This document shows, piece after piece, positions 1 to 7,729 of a stretch of DNA of 10,583 nt (its first letter is position 1; the number at the start of each line of letters is the position of its first letter). The notes below the pieces were generated by a model. The model did not search any database and was not told where the DNA came from. It was given only the letters and a program-made list of their open reading frames with translations. Position numbers and translations under genes: made by a program. Source of the stretch: Amoebophrya sp. AT5.2 (Eukaryota; Sar; Dinophyceae; Syndiniales; Amoebophryaceae); assembly GCA_005223375.1 (NCBI GenBank), contig RXOD01006356.1:1-10583 (forward strand), given 5' to 3'.

Positions 1-64
1 ATCGATTGTAGTAGCACTTTAAGGTTATAATGAAACATCATTCATTGGACACATAAAAAAGAAC

Positions 65-90
65 CTGGTAGTGAGGTAGGCCTTTAGCGG
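65..90. repeat. Possible terminal direct repeat, left copy
   Basis: This stretch lies on the 3' side of the RT frame and matches 7143-7167 on the 5' side of the endonuclease frame, in the same orientation, at about 20 positions once gaps are allowed. Shared blocks are TGGTAG, TGA, GCCTTTAG and GG. PLEs are often bounded by long-terminal-repeat-like copies (pLTRs), so this could be the remains of such repeats. It also holds short inverted repeats (GGTAG 75-79 with CTACC 94-98; CTTTAG 82-87 with CTAAAG 98-103). The similarity stops outside these bases, so chance is possible. Confidence 0.3.
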
Positions 91-196
91 ACTCTACCTA
101 AAGAAGTAGAAGCCAATCGCGTATACAGCAGGGAAACAGGACAACTTTGGAAATGAGTTTTTGAATTTTGAAGCCAGTGTTTGAATTATTTTTGCA

Positions 197-3100
197 TTAA
201 TTTTGCACGAGGACTCTTGGGGGTTTGAGCATGAGGAGGTAGATCTTGTTGATGAGGAGGCTGATCTTCTCTATAAAGGACTTGCTGTCCAAACCCCATT
301 TTTGTATTTTATGCCTTTGCACGATCGTGGCTAGGGCCTTGTATACGAACTCGATGTCATAGGTTTCATTTTCGATGAAGTATCCAACGACTTCGACAAT
401 ATCAAAAATGAAAAACACGACGAAAAAGTTCAAGATATACAACCTAATTACCGCGGACTTGAAATGACTTCCGTGGTTCGAGCGCGGGATGCAGCTATCC
501 TTGTGCGTGAATTTCTGAAGTTTAAATTTAAAACTTCTTCTTTTGTCGAAGATGCGGTGGTAAGTTTTTCCGGCGATCAGGGCGAGGGAGAGATCCAAGA
601 AATCATGAGTGAGGACGCCTTCTTTGGGCGTTGTGAGCAGGACAGAGAAGGAAGGGGGATAGATTTTCGCTGGATCAATGAGCCTGCCCATAAGCAGGTC
701 GTCCAGGTAGCGGATCATATCCTCGGCCGTCATCATGTGGTTCTTGTCTTGGAACGCCACTTCGAAGAACGCGAGGAACAAGCAGGTCATGACGGGGCTA
801 CACGCCAAGCCTTGCGGCACTCCCACCTTTTGGTGGAAGATGAAGTCGTGAACAAAAATGTAGTTGTTCTCGACGACGACCTGTACTAGACTTTTCAAAT
901 CCTCACAAGAGATTATCTGGTCCTTCTTATCCAACTCAGATTTTGACACAAACCTACACACTTTCTTGTACTGACCTTTCACACATCGCCATGTGTAGGC
1001 TAACACTCGACCCCTTTGTTCTCCATAGCACAGCTCTACACACTTCGAGAGCACAGCAATCAGCTGTGAATGAGACACATTATCGTACATCTGTGCAAAA
1101 TCTGCACCAATGAACTTCTTAAAACCACCCCTGCGCACTCTAGACAACGCGGACTGGGAGTTGGTTACTCTCCACGTCCGCCCAAACCACAGCGTCTTCT
1201 CAAGGGAGTCGTAGACTTCTTTCAGGGCTGCATCTACGATTTTCGCGGGGTAGCCTAATACCGTTTGAATGGTAGATGAAGTCACCCCTCGGTGAGCAAG
1301 TACGGGGAGTTTGTGCCGTTTTACAGGCATGTAGAAGCTAGCAAAATACTCACCCATCCACTCCGCAATCCATCGCGGGAAGAGGCCCTTGATCTCCGCG
1401 AGAAGGCTGTTCCTATTTTTGTCGAGGCAAAGGGTAAATATCGACGCTTTTTCCTGTTCCTCCGGGCTAAGCACCCACACATCATCTAGATGTTCAAAAC
1501 TTCTTTCCCGTGGTATTTCTTCGATCCCACAAGGAATTTTTAGGGCCTCGCTTATGGAGCGTTCCTGTACGTCGAGGGTGTGCTTTTTGTTTGTGATGTC
1601 ATAGAAATCCGAGAGAGGACGCGAGGTTTCAGCAAAACCTACAGCACTAGACTCACCTAGTTTCGAGAGGATTTTCGCTTCTTCTTTCTTGAGGATTTCT
1701 TGTTTCTTTTTGTAGGGGACGCCGGGCGTGGACAGAATTTTTGGTAAAAAGAAAGCCGCACCTGGTCGCGATTGACTAATACTAGGTTCTACATAAGCAT
1801 ACTCATCCTCGGCTGCTTTAGCTTCTTTCTCCTCCTGTTTTTCTGCCTGGGTGTCAATCGCCGGCGCGATCGGTCGCATTGAGTACTGGTTGTTGTTGAC
1901 GTCGCCATTCAAACTTGAAGCCGAAGGCGCAGCTGCTGCTGCACTTGAAGTCGAGGAAGCGGCTGCCGCTGCGGAGGACTTTTCTTTCTTCGGTTCTTTC
2001 AATTCTTTCTCCATTTCTATCGGTTGCCATGATGGTGCTGGATCTTTCTTTCTCGGTTCCAGTAATTCTTCTTGTATTCCAGTAGGCATCCGCTGGTTAC
2101 TCGAAGACGAAGACACGGTCGCTTTTGCTTTTTGATTTGCAAAGAAACTTGCAGCCGCTGCTTCTTCTTCCTGTTTGTCATCATCTTCTTCTTCTGCTCC
2201 CCAGTCCAGGGCGTGGTCTCCGTCACTGTCCGACTCAATGTCCGACTCTTGTAGGTCCCAAAACGCCGCCGCATTGCAGTCGTCCTTGAACTTCTTCTTG
2301 CCGAGCATAAGCCTGGTTATGTCCTCGACCTTCTCTAGGTCCAGCAAGTTGTCCAGATTTGTATACTTTAATCTGTCTTCTTCCTTGGTGCTAAACTTAG
2401 AGTTATGCCACCAATTATAAAATTGGTGGGCAACTCTGTCGTCCTCCAACACTTGCAGCAGGCCGTTGGAAAAAACGCACTTTTGGGACAAAAATGGACA
2501 GTGTAGGATTTCACTGTCTGGGAGCGTCGTAGGTTGGACAGAGGATTGGACGAAAGCAAAAGAACTAACTCCCTTGTCTTTGTAGGCGATCTTGTTCAAC
2601 ATGTTGATCAGGTAGGGGGGCCGTAGCTCTTCCTTGGTGTGCATGCTAGTAGCAGGAGGGGGTTTAGGGCGGGAGGAAGAAGAAGAGGAACCTCCCGCTG
2701 CGACGGCTACGCGACATGAGGAAGATCCACCAGCGGAAGAGGAGGACATAAAGGCACCGGCAGCAACTCGACAGGAAGAAGTACCAGAGGGTCCTACAGT
2801 CCCATTCAGACGGCTAGAAGAGGAGCCAGCAGAATGAACAACAGAAGAGCCCGAGTGGAAGACGGGCGCACCTTTCAGAGAGGACGATAAGGCCATGGAT
2901 TTCAGCTTGGTTTTGGGGAGTCCTAGATGTTCCAGGAAATCTGGGCCGGAGAACTTGTGTTTTTTCAAGTATTCCGCGTGGCAGATATGAGCTGCACCTA
3001 GTCTGGTGAATTCGACAATAGTGATTGGAATTCCCCATGGTCCTACAAAAAGCGGACGTCCTTGCGCTTTTTTAGCTACCTTCTGCAGGACGTTCTTTTT

Positions 3101-4360
3101 TACTCGATTTACCTGTTGCAGCGTGAGTCTCTTCTTCTTTTTAACTTTCCAGGCTTCAGCATTTCTTGATTTTATGATCGCTGCGCGTCTCCTTAGGTCC
3201 TTCATATTGACCACTTTCATTAGCTTATTCCCAGTCGCTTTTGCTAGTTTGTTACGTTCTAGTTCATTGGCTTTCAATCGAGCTTGCTCGGCCTCCCATT
3301 TTGCTTGGGCTTCGCGCTCTCTATCCAGGTCCCTGCCCGTCACCTGGTGGGCGCTTTCGAATTTTTTAATCCTCGCCGCCCATGCACTAAGTGTCGACCG
3401 GGGACTAAGGGCGTTCATACGCCGGGCTTCAGCCGTGGAAGCGTCAGCGCGTCGCATTCTTTCCCCAAAAGGAGTTTGCGGAGCGCCACAGAAGGTTTTC
3501 GGGTCGGTAAGTTGTTTTCGGAGCCACGTCGGGGTCGGTAGTGAGGGGGTGGCAGGGTAGAAGTTGGTGTTCCAGCGACCAGAGCCTTGAGAACCGTCGT
3601 GGCCTTGGGATGCCGTCTGGCTTGCATAACCTTGGGAAGCGACTTGACTCGCGAAGAGAGGAGACCCGGCATCGCTCCTGATGCCTTGAGAGGATGAAGA
3701 AGGGGGAAATCCACCAAGGGGCACAACACTACTTGTCGCCGGGCGATGGGTGGGCCCAAGGACTCTACATGAAGGCGCACCCCTATCCGAGCGCTCTTCC
3801 GTTGTAGTCGCAGGTCTTTTCCTAGAAGCCGTTTTTTGTGCTGTGATTACTTCCACCGTTTTGGCTATGTGAGCGGTCAGCTGGCCTGTATCATTTTCAA
3901 TTAAGAAATTAGAATCTTCCAGCGGGTCCAGCACGTCCTTGCTCTGCCTTGTGAGTTGATGCGCTTGTCGCAGGAGTTGTTCCTCACGCGGCAGGTCTGC
4001 GTCCCATTTCAGGTCCTCCTTACGCAGCCGCTGGAGCTTTTTATAGATGAAGCGGTACTCAGGGTCCGTTTCTCCATCGAATATCGACGCATATTCGACT
4101 TCTTTGGCTCCTGCTCCCTGCCCCGGTCCTGTTTGTGGAGCAGGGTGCGCAAGCGCTTCTTCTTTCTTCAGTCGAGCTTTTTGGATTCGGTTATATTCGT
4201 GAAGCTGATTGAACTTCACTAGTCCGAGGGCGTCTTCCTGCTGCATGCGGTGATAAGAAATACATTCTAAACACAGATTATTTAGCTTGTCGAACTGCAC
4301 CACATAGAAGTTTTCGGCTAGCATGCGCGTCGCATACACAAACTCCTCCAGCTCTTTCAC
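197..4360 (-). CDS. Penelope-like reverse transcriptase, long low-complexity N-terminal region
   Basis: The C-terminal third is a reverse transcriptase that would copy element RNA at a nicked chromosomal target. Visible RT motifs, in order: PVKRHK at about 1012-1017 (the PLE 'PK-HK' fingers motif); motif A GADFAQMYDNVSH with Asp1087; motif B GVPQGLACSP (PQG 1182-1184); motif C YLDD 1218-1221 (Asp1220, Asp1221); FLDLSL from 1254, then a Lys/Arg-rich palm-thumb segment and an alpha-helical end. This order and the FLD..L and Y.N.. signatures fit PLE RTs better than LINE or LTR types. No endonuclease follows the RT. Residues 1-950 hold a charged helical region (about 340-430, coiled-coil-like), Ser/Ala-rich blocks (about 500-565, 795-820) and an acidic block (about 703-735). 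The first codon given is GTG; the first ATG is at 4322-4324. The frame is open upstream to 4621, so it probably continues the GIY-YIG frame rather than starting here. RT assignment is firm, PLE affiliation good, the N-terminal function unknown. Confidence 0.88.
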   Translation of the reverse strand: MKELEEFVYATRMLAENFYVVQFDKLNNLCLECISYHRMQQEDALGLVKFNQLHEYNRIQKARLKKEEALAHPAPQTGPGQGAGAKEVEYASIFDGETDPEYRFIYKKLQRLRKEDLKWDADLPREEQLLRQAHQLTRQSKDVLDPLEDSNFLIENDTGQLTAHIAKTVEVITAQKTASRKRPATTTEERSDRGAPSCRVLGPTHRPATSSVVPLGGFPPSSSSQGIRSDAGSPLFASQVASQGYASQTASQGHDGSQGSGRWNTNFYPATPSLPTPTWLRKQLTDPKTFCGAPQTPFGERMRRADASTAEARRMNALSPRSTLSAWAARIKKFESAHQVTGRDLDREREAQAKWEAEQARLKANELERNKLAKATGNKLMKVVNMKDLRRRAAIIKSRNAEAWKVKKKKRLTLQQVNRVKKNVLQKVAKKAQGRPLFVGPWGIPITIVEFTRLGAAHICHAEYLKKHKFSGPDFLEHLGLPKTKLKSMALSSSLKGAPVFHSGSSVVHSAGSSSSRLNGTVGPSGTSSCRVAAGAFMSSSSAGGSSSCRVAVAAGGSSSSSSRPKPPPATSMHTKEELRPPYLINMLNKIAYKDKGVSSFAFVQSSVQPTTLPDSEILHCPFLSQKCVFSNGLLQVLEDDRVAHQFYNWWHNSKFSTKEEDRLKYTNLDNLLDLEKVEDITRLMLGKKKFKDDCNAAAFWDLQESDIESDSDGDHALDWGAEEEDDDKQEEEAAAASFFANQKAKATVSSSSSNQRMPTGIQEELLEPRKKDPAPSWQPIEMEKELKEPKKEKSSAAAAASSTSSAAAAAPSASSLNGDVNNNQYSMRPIAPAIDTQAEKQEEKEAKAAEDEYAYVEPSISQSRPGAAFFLPKILSTPGVPYKKKQEILKKEEAKILSKLGESSAVGFAETSRPLSDFYDITNKKHTLDVQERSISEALKIPCGIEEIPRERSFEHLDDVWVLSPEEQEKASIFTLCLDKNRNSLLAEIKGLFPRWIAEWMGEYFASFYMPVKRHKLPVLAHRGVTSSTIQTVLGYPAKIVDAALKEVYDSLEKTLWFGRTWRVTNSQSALSRVRRGGFKKFIGADFAQMYDNVSHSQLIAVLSKCVELCYGEQRGRVLAYTWRCVKGQYKKVCRFVSKSELDKKDQIISCEDLKSLVQVVVENNYIFVHDFIFHQKVGVPQGLACSPVMTCLFLAFFEVAFQDKNHMMTAEDMIRYLDDLLMGRLIDPAKIYPPSFSVLLTTPKEGVLTHDFLDLSLALIAGKTYHRIFDKRRSFKFKLQKFTHKDSCIPRSNHGSHFKSAVIRLYILNFFVVFFIFDIVEVVGYFIENETYDIEFVYKALATIVQRHKIQKWGLDSKSFIEKISLLINKIYLLMLKPPRVLVQN

Positions 4361-4525
4361 GTCGTTGCTCTCTGCAAGGGCTTTGTTTTCAGGGACTTCT
4401 AAGAGGGGACCTAGCGTCTCATGGAAGTGCTGTGGGAGGGCTACCTGTAGGGCTTCTTTTTGATGGTCCTTGAATCTGCTAGAAAAAGTTTTCTTGTCCC
4501 ACTTTTCAGAGAAACGAAACTTAGA

Positions 4526-4535
4526 CCTAAAAAAA
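4526..4535 (-). promoter_or_regulatory. T7 run plus TAG: candidate +1 frameshift site, or homopolymer indel, joining endonuclease and RT frames
   Basis: On the minus strand the endonuclease frame ends GCG TTT TTT TAG. All seven bases 4535-4529 are T, so the last Phe codon can re-pair one base downstream, after which AGG TCT AAG continues in the RT frame. That frame is open from 4621 to the RT stop at 197, so the two overlap by about 95 nt. A stop codon in the A site behind a slippery Phe codon is the general layout of known +1 frameshift sites. One surplus T in the genome or the assembly would look identical. In the overlap the endonuclease-frame peptide looks more protein-like than the Arg/Ser/Cys-rich RT-frame peptide, which places the switch at or near the T run. 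Joined length is 819 + 56 + 1387 = 2262 residues. Confidence 0.55.
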
Positions 4536-6986
4536 CGCCGGGTGCGCGAGCAGCTTCGTTCGGTACTCCGGTCGAGAAAAAATCGCGACCGTTTCCGCGG
4601 AGCATTGCAGAGACAAGTGCCCTAAGGCAAAGCATTCCGCAGGGAGGAACTGCCTGTAGAACCAACATCTACAGTGATAGGACATGGGATGTTGGCATGG
4701 ACGGTGGTTGATGCCCACATAGTTCGTGATCCGGTGAGTAGCATTTAATTGCCAACAAGGCATGTACTTCATCCCTATGTCCCTATCATTCCGCAGGAAG
4801 CCTTGTAGGTTCAGTAGGTCCATGAATTTCGTATGGTACCTGATGATTAGCACCTCTCGCCCTGCTCTTTTAGATTTTATGCTCTCCGCATCCTTGAGGT
4901 AGCGGACGAGCGAAAGCCCATCGTCCGACTTTTCGAGGAAGAGTTGCAGCAGGAAATTTTTCGTCCCTTGGGTTATCATTGACGCCGCCGCTAACCTAGA
5001 AACTATGCCTTTCGCTAGGGTTTTCTTTACAAAATATTTTGCTATTTTCTCCATCGCTGTCCAACTTCGCAGGGTAAAATTACCCCATTGCGGTGGGAGC
5101 CCAGCTAGTCGCGCGTCAACTACTTCCACCGTATCCAAGGTTTCGAACAGGTCCACGTAGTGCGTGGCCGTCCATTTTGTAACCTCTGGAAAATTAGATA
5201 GGTGGCCCAGAATCTTCTCCAGCTGGAAGAGCACCCGCTCTGAGAGGGGGGAAGCTCGCTTTCTTTTCCACGGCGCAGTCGGATCTCCTACTTGGGTGAG
5301 CGGAAGGGCCAAGCTAGCATCTACGTTCGCTAAAGTTTCTTGTCGTCCAGCGAAACCCACTTCAGCTGACATGGGTGGTGGAGCAGAAGGAGTCGCTGAA
5401 GGCCTAGCAGTACGCTGGGAGTCATCTTGGGCTTGATGCGCAGGCAAGTTTGTCTTTTTTGCACGAGCAGCGGCCTTCTTTTTCCTATGTCGCACCCGGA
5501 GCACTTCCACAAAGGACCCCTTGAGTAGGACAGGTTCCGTCAACCACCTAAGGGAGCCTAGCAGGGATTCTTCCATCTTTGACGCGTTTCTTTGCTTGAG
5601 GGTGAGTGGACAAAGAAACTGCAGGTTGGCCCCGAAGGGTGCGTAGCACTTAAAGTGCAAAATGAAGAGCGATTCGACCCACTTCACTAGCTTGTGTTCA
5701 AAGAAGTCTTGGTCGGCGACGGCAGGGTCGAACGCGAATAGGAGGCGCCAGGAGACTGTATGCCCTGGATGCTCCCATTTCAGGTGACCATACAGAGGTC
5801 CGTCTTCCTGGCCCTCTGTGGCCTTTACGGAAGATGAACAGAAATCGTGATTCCTCCACCTATTGTGACGAGAAGTGGTTTCTCCTATGTACCGGAAACC
5901 ACAGGAACAAGAAGCAAAATATATCTTGGCAAGATGTTTTGCCCCTACAAGCTTCTTCTTCCGCGCGGCGTCTTCCCCACAGAATCCCTTTTGGTGCGCA
6001 AAGACAGACCGACAAATTAGCCCATTTGCGTCCGGCGGGGTTTCCGTCTGTAGTTGACTTCTACAGAGTCTACATCCCGTGTACTCGCAGCGGTCTACGC
6101 ACGTCGTGTATGGGTAGCGAGCTGGTAACTCATCAAGCAGAACCCCGGGCTGATGCCAGTCCGCATCGTTGTACGTACCAGCCGGATGAAGTGGGTCAAC
6201 GACCTCTTTGCAAAGATACTGCGTCGGAGGAGGGAAGCCTAGGGCCGTTTTCCTACGCGGAAACCAGTTCTGGGAAGACTGCTGACTGTTTTGGGTAGCT
6301 TCCAAGACAGATCTCGGGAGCTGGGAGGCGCCAAGTTGATCAAGACCATGTCCTACGTCTCCACTAAACTCCATCGGCAGTACGCCTGCATCCAATTGAG
6401 GGCTGGAATCATTTTCAAAATTTAGATCTAACCCTCCGTCCTTCATTTGATGCACTACATCCTGGTTTTCACTCAGGTTTCCCTCCTGCTGCTGCTGTCG
6501 CTGCTGCTGCCTTTGTGTTTCCTCTTCTTGCAGTTTTCCAATGCGGCTTTGGTAGTCCGGGTGGAGTTGTCTTTGTAGGATTTTCCGGATTTTGCTTGGC
6601 CGGTTCGCCGCCGCATGTTGAAGAGAGTCAGCAGTTTCAAACTTGTTCCTCTTGATTTTGGCCTCGTATTTTTCTTGCTGTTTCTGTTCTTCACTCGGCC
6701 GCACGGTGGAAAGGGAACATCGTAGGATTTTATTTGTTAAAATGAAGAACTTGGCATTTAGGCTGAGGTCTTGACAAAATAAATCTTTTGCGCTCAAGTC
6801 TTCGTTGATTTCATGTCTTAAAGTCGCAGGGATTTGCTCGCGAGCGTAATTCAAATACTCCAGAATCGCCCCATGTTGATTGTAGGCATAGAGCCTAGAA
6901 GAGAGAGATGAACTATACATTGTAAGGGGTGAAAGGGTCCTGGCGGGTTGAGATGGGGATGGAGGATGAAGGGGCCGAACGCTCAT
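4527..6986 (-). CDS. GIY-YIG endonuclease protein of a Penelope-like element
   Basis: This is probably the target-nicking endonuclease of the retroelement. A Cys-rich linker (Cys296, 300, 305, 308, 325, 336) resembles the zinc-binding linker found before PLE endonucleases. The GIY-YIG core follows: KIYF at 354-357 and RYIGET at 365-370 are the two strands that replace GIY and YIG; Arg376 and His380 form the R...H helix; Glu430 in DFFEHKLVKWV is the likely metal-binding Glu. All expected catalytic positions look intact. Before the domain lie a CAG-type polyQ tract (about 156-170) and a charged region; after it come a basic stretch (about 496-512, NLS-like), an unassigned helical region and a Cys/His-rich tail (744-795). 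The ATG at 6984-6986 is the first in this frame after an in-frame TGA (7011-7013); Met23 is an alternative start. The frame ends at TAG directly after a T7 run, overlapping the open RT frame. Domain call strong; free-standing or fused status uncertain. Confidence 0.85.
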   Translation of the reverse strand: MSVRPLHPPSPSQPARTLSPLTMYSSSLSSRLYAYNQHGAILEYLNYAREQIPATLRHEINEDLSAKDLFCQDLSLNAKFFILTNKILRCSLSTVRPSEEQKQQEKYEAKIKRNKFETADSLQHAAANRPSKIRKILQRQLHPDYQSRIGKLQEEETQRQQQRQQQQEGNLSENQDVVHQMKDGGLDLNFENDSSPQLDAGVLPMEFSGDVGHGLDQLGASQLPRSVLEATQNSQQSSQNWFPRRKTALGFPPPTQYLCKEVVDPLHPAGTYNDADWHQPGVLLDELPARYPYTTCVDRCEYTGCRLCRSQLQTETPPDANGLICRSVFAHQKGFCGEDAARKKKLVGAKHLAKIYFASCSCGFRYIGETTSRHNRWRNHDFCSSSVKATEGQEDGPLYGHLKWEHPGHTVSWRLLFAFDPAVADQDFFEHKLVKWVESLFILHFKCYAPFGANLQFLCPLTLKQRNASKMEESLLGSLRWLTEPVLLKGSFVEVLRVRHRKKKAAARAKKTNLPAHQAQDDSQRTARPSATPSAPPPMSAEVGFAGRQETLANVDASLALPLTQVGDPTAPWKRKRASPLSERVLFQLEKILGHLSNFPEVTKWTATHYVDLFETLDTVEVVDARLAGLPPQWGNFTLRSWTAMEKIAKYFVKKTLAKGIVSRLAAASMITQGTKNFLLQLFLEKSDDGLSLVRYLKDAESIKSKRAGREVLIIRYHTKFMDLLNLQGFLRNDRDIGMKYMPCWQLNATHRITNYVGINHRPCQHPMSYHCRCWFYRQFLPAECFALGHLSLQCSAETVAIFSRPEYRTKLLAHPAFF
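6481..6525 (-). repeat. CAG/CTG-type repeat coding a polyglutamine tract
   Basis: On the minus strand, runs of CAG and CAA broken by CGA/CGG codons encode a Gln/Arg tract near residues 156-170 of the endonuclease frame. It is an impure trinucleotide repeat, typical of low-complexity eukaryotic coding sequence. Confidence 0.6.
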
Positions 6987-7014
6987 ATGGGTAGAGGAGT
7001 GGGGTTTTTTTCAT
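6913..7014 (-). other. Short upstream ORF overlapping the endonuclease start
   Basis: An ATG at 7012-7014, followed directly by seven A residues, opens a 33-codon frame that ends at TAG 6913-6915. It overlaps the start of the endonuclease frame in another register. Its stop lies immediately after the endonuclease-frame Met23 codon (6918-6920), so ribosomes that read it could reinitiate at Met23. No conserved peptide is recognised, and it may have no role. Confidence 0.25.
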
Positions 7015-7035
7015 GGCGACCAAAGGGGGAGCGTG

Positions 7036-7048
7036 CCTACTTGGTAGG
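7036..7048. repeat. 13-bp hairpin repeat, copy 1
   Basis: The sequence CCTACTTGGTAGG is an imperfect palindrome: CCTAC pairs with GTAGG around a 3-base TTG loop. It is identical in three places within 116 bp, all in the leader upstream of the endonuclease frame. It could be a protein-binding site or an RNA hairpin in the element's 5' leader; nothing here decides which. Confidence 0.8.
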
Positions 7049-7064
7049 AGCTCAGCGTGGGCCA

Positions 7065-7077
7065 CCTACTTGGTAGG
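7065..7077. repeat. 13-bp hairpin repeat, copy 2
   Basis: Exact second copy of CCTACTTGGTAGG, starting 29 bp after copy 1 starts. It is followed about 24 bp later by CTTTAGGCGG (7101-7110), a motif resembling the one that follows copy 3. Confidence 0.8.
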
Positions 7078-7138
7078 GGAAAGCAAAGAACAAAAGATAG
7101 CTTTAGGCGGCAGGGCTTCATGGTCGCTCGAGTGGCTT

Positions 7139-7151
7139 CCTACTTGGTAGG
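7139..7151. repeat. 13-bp hairpin repeat, copy 3
   Basis: Exact third copy of CCTACTTGGTAGG, starting 74 bp after copy 2 starts. It runs into GCCTTTAGAGG (7157-7167). Together they resemble a stretch near the window's left end (65-90), beyond the RT stop codon. Confidence 0.8.
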
Positions 7152-7167
7152 GTGATGCCTTTAGAGG
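7143..7167. repeat. Possible terminal direct repeat, right copy
   Basis: Partner of the stretch at 65-90. It overlaps hairpin copy 3 and continues through GCCTTTAGAGG. The two copies would bracket an element of about 7.1 kb containing exactly the endonuclease and RT frames. Confidence 0.3.
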
Positions 7168-7628
7168 CAAAAAAACAGGAAAAAATCAGACCATTCCCTC
7201 TCAACTCAAGTACAGAAGGACTAAGCGAAGGCAAAGAGGCTTCCTTGCCCGAGTTCACCCTGATAGATGTCTGTTTTATTTTTATGCGACTTAGTATGAG
7301 GCATGCTTGATGTTCCCTTGTGTTGGTCCCTTGTGTTCATTGAAGTATTTGCTGTTGTATTTTTATTTTTCATTTTTATTGTTCTTGTCTGCGATTTATT
7401 TTTCTTTACTTTTGTTTTTTACGGCGACGCTAGCTTACTATCTTAATCAGTGTGCTGGGATAGAGATATATTTTTTTGAATCAATTGCGATGCAGGTAAA
7501 GAAACTCAAACTTAACTCGAACTAGTCATCGTTACCGTTTACTTGTCCTACTTACTTACTTAAAATTATTTTTTCAATAAAACAATATTAGAGTAGCTGC
7601 TGTAAAATGAAAGCAAAAAATTAATATC
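7168..7628. other. AT-rich non-coding spacer
   Basis: No frame with convincing coding character lies between the endonuclease leader and the gene pair on the right. The stretch is rich in T runs on the plus strand. A short plus-strand frame at 7307-7525 is just a hydrophobic reading of T-rich sequence. The region best fits the 3' UTR and downstream flank of the minus-strand genes ending at 7730. Confidence 0.6.
7275..7400 (-). terminator. Cluster of candidate polyadenylation signals
   Basis: Read on the minus strand, AATAAA occurs at 7395-7400, 7375-7380, 7362-7367 and 7275-7280, about 330-455 nt past the stop at 7730. A transcript of the right-hand pair could end here, before the endonuclease leader. 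Such signals arise easily by chance in AT-rich DNA. Confidence 0.4.
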
Positions 7629-7684
7629 AAATTCAATAATCTCCATAATTACTCTTAAATTCAATAATCTCCATAATTACTCTT
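7629..7684. repeat. Perfect 28-bp tandem duplication
   Basis: Two identical back-to-back 28-bp units (7629-7656 and 7657-7684) beginning AAATTCAATAATCTCC and ending ACTCTT. They lie 46-101 bp beyond the stop of the 345-aa frame, in its presumed 3' UTR. Exact identity suggests a recent slippage or duplication. Short 3' tandem repeats also occur at the ends of some non-LTR retroelements. Confidence 0.9.
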
Positions 7685-7729
7685 ACCATATTTACTTTTA
7701 CACGAGAAACCGTTTGTCGCCTTGATGTT

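Noticed and set aside
464..889. Plus-strand frame of 141 codons
   Set aside because: It is antisense to the conserved RT palm motifs and has no domain; a shadow frame.
3006..3560. Plus-strand frame of 184 codons
   Set aside because: Antisense to the charged coiled-coil-like part of the RT protein; its Leu/Phe/Ser-rich reading is the complement of Lys/Glu/Arg codons.
4441..4668. Third-frame minus-strand ORF across the endonuclease-RT junction
   Set aside because: It does not connect to the RT frame, and its composition looks like a chance overlap.
7307..7525. Plus-strand frame with a strongly hydrophobic N-terminus, looking like a small membrane protein
   Set aside because: The hydrophobicity comes from T-rich non-coding DNA; there is no other sign of coding.
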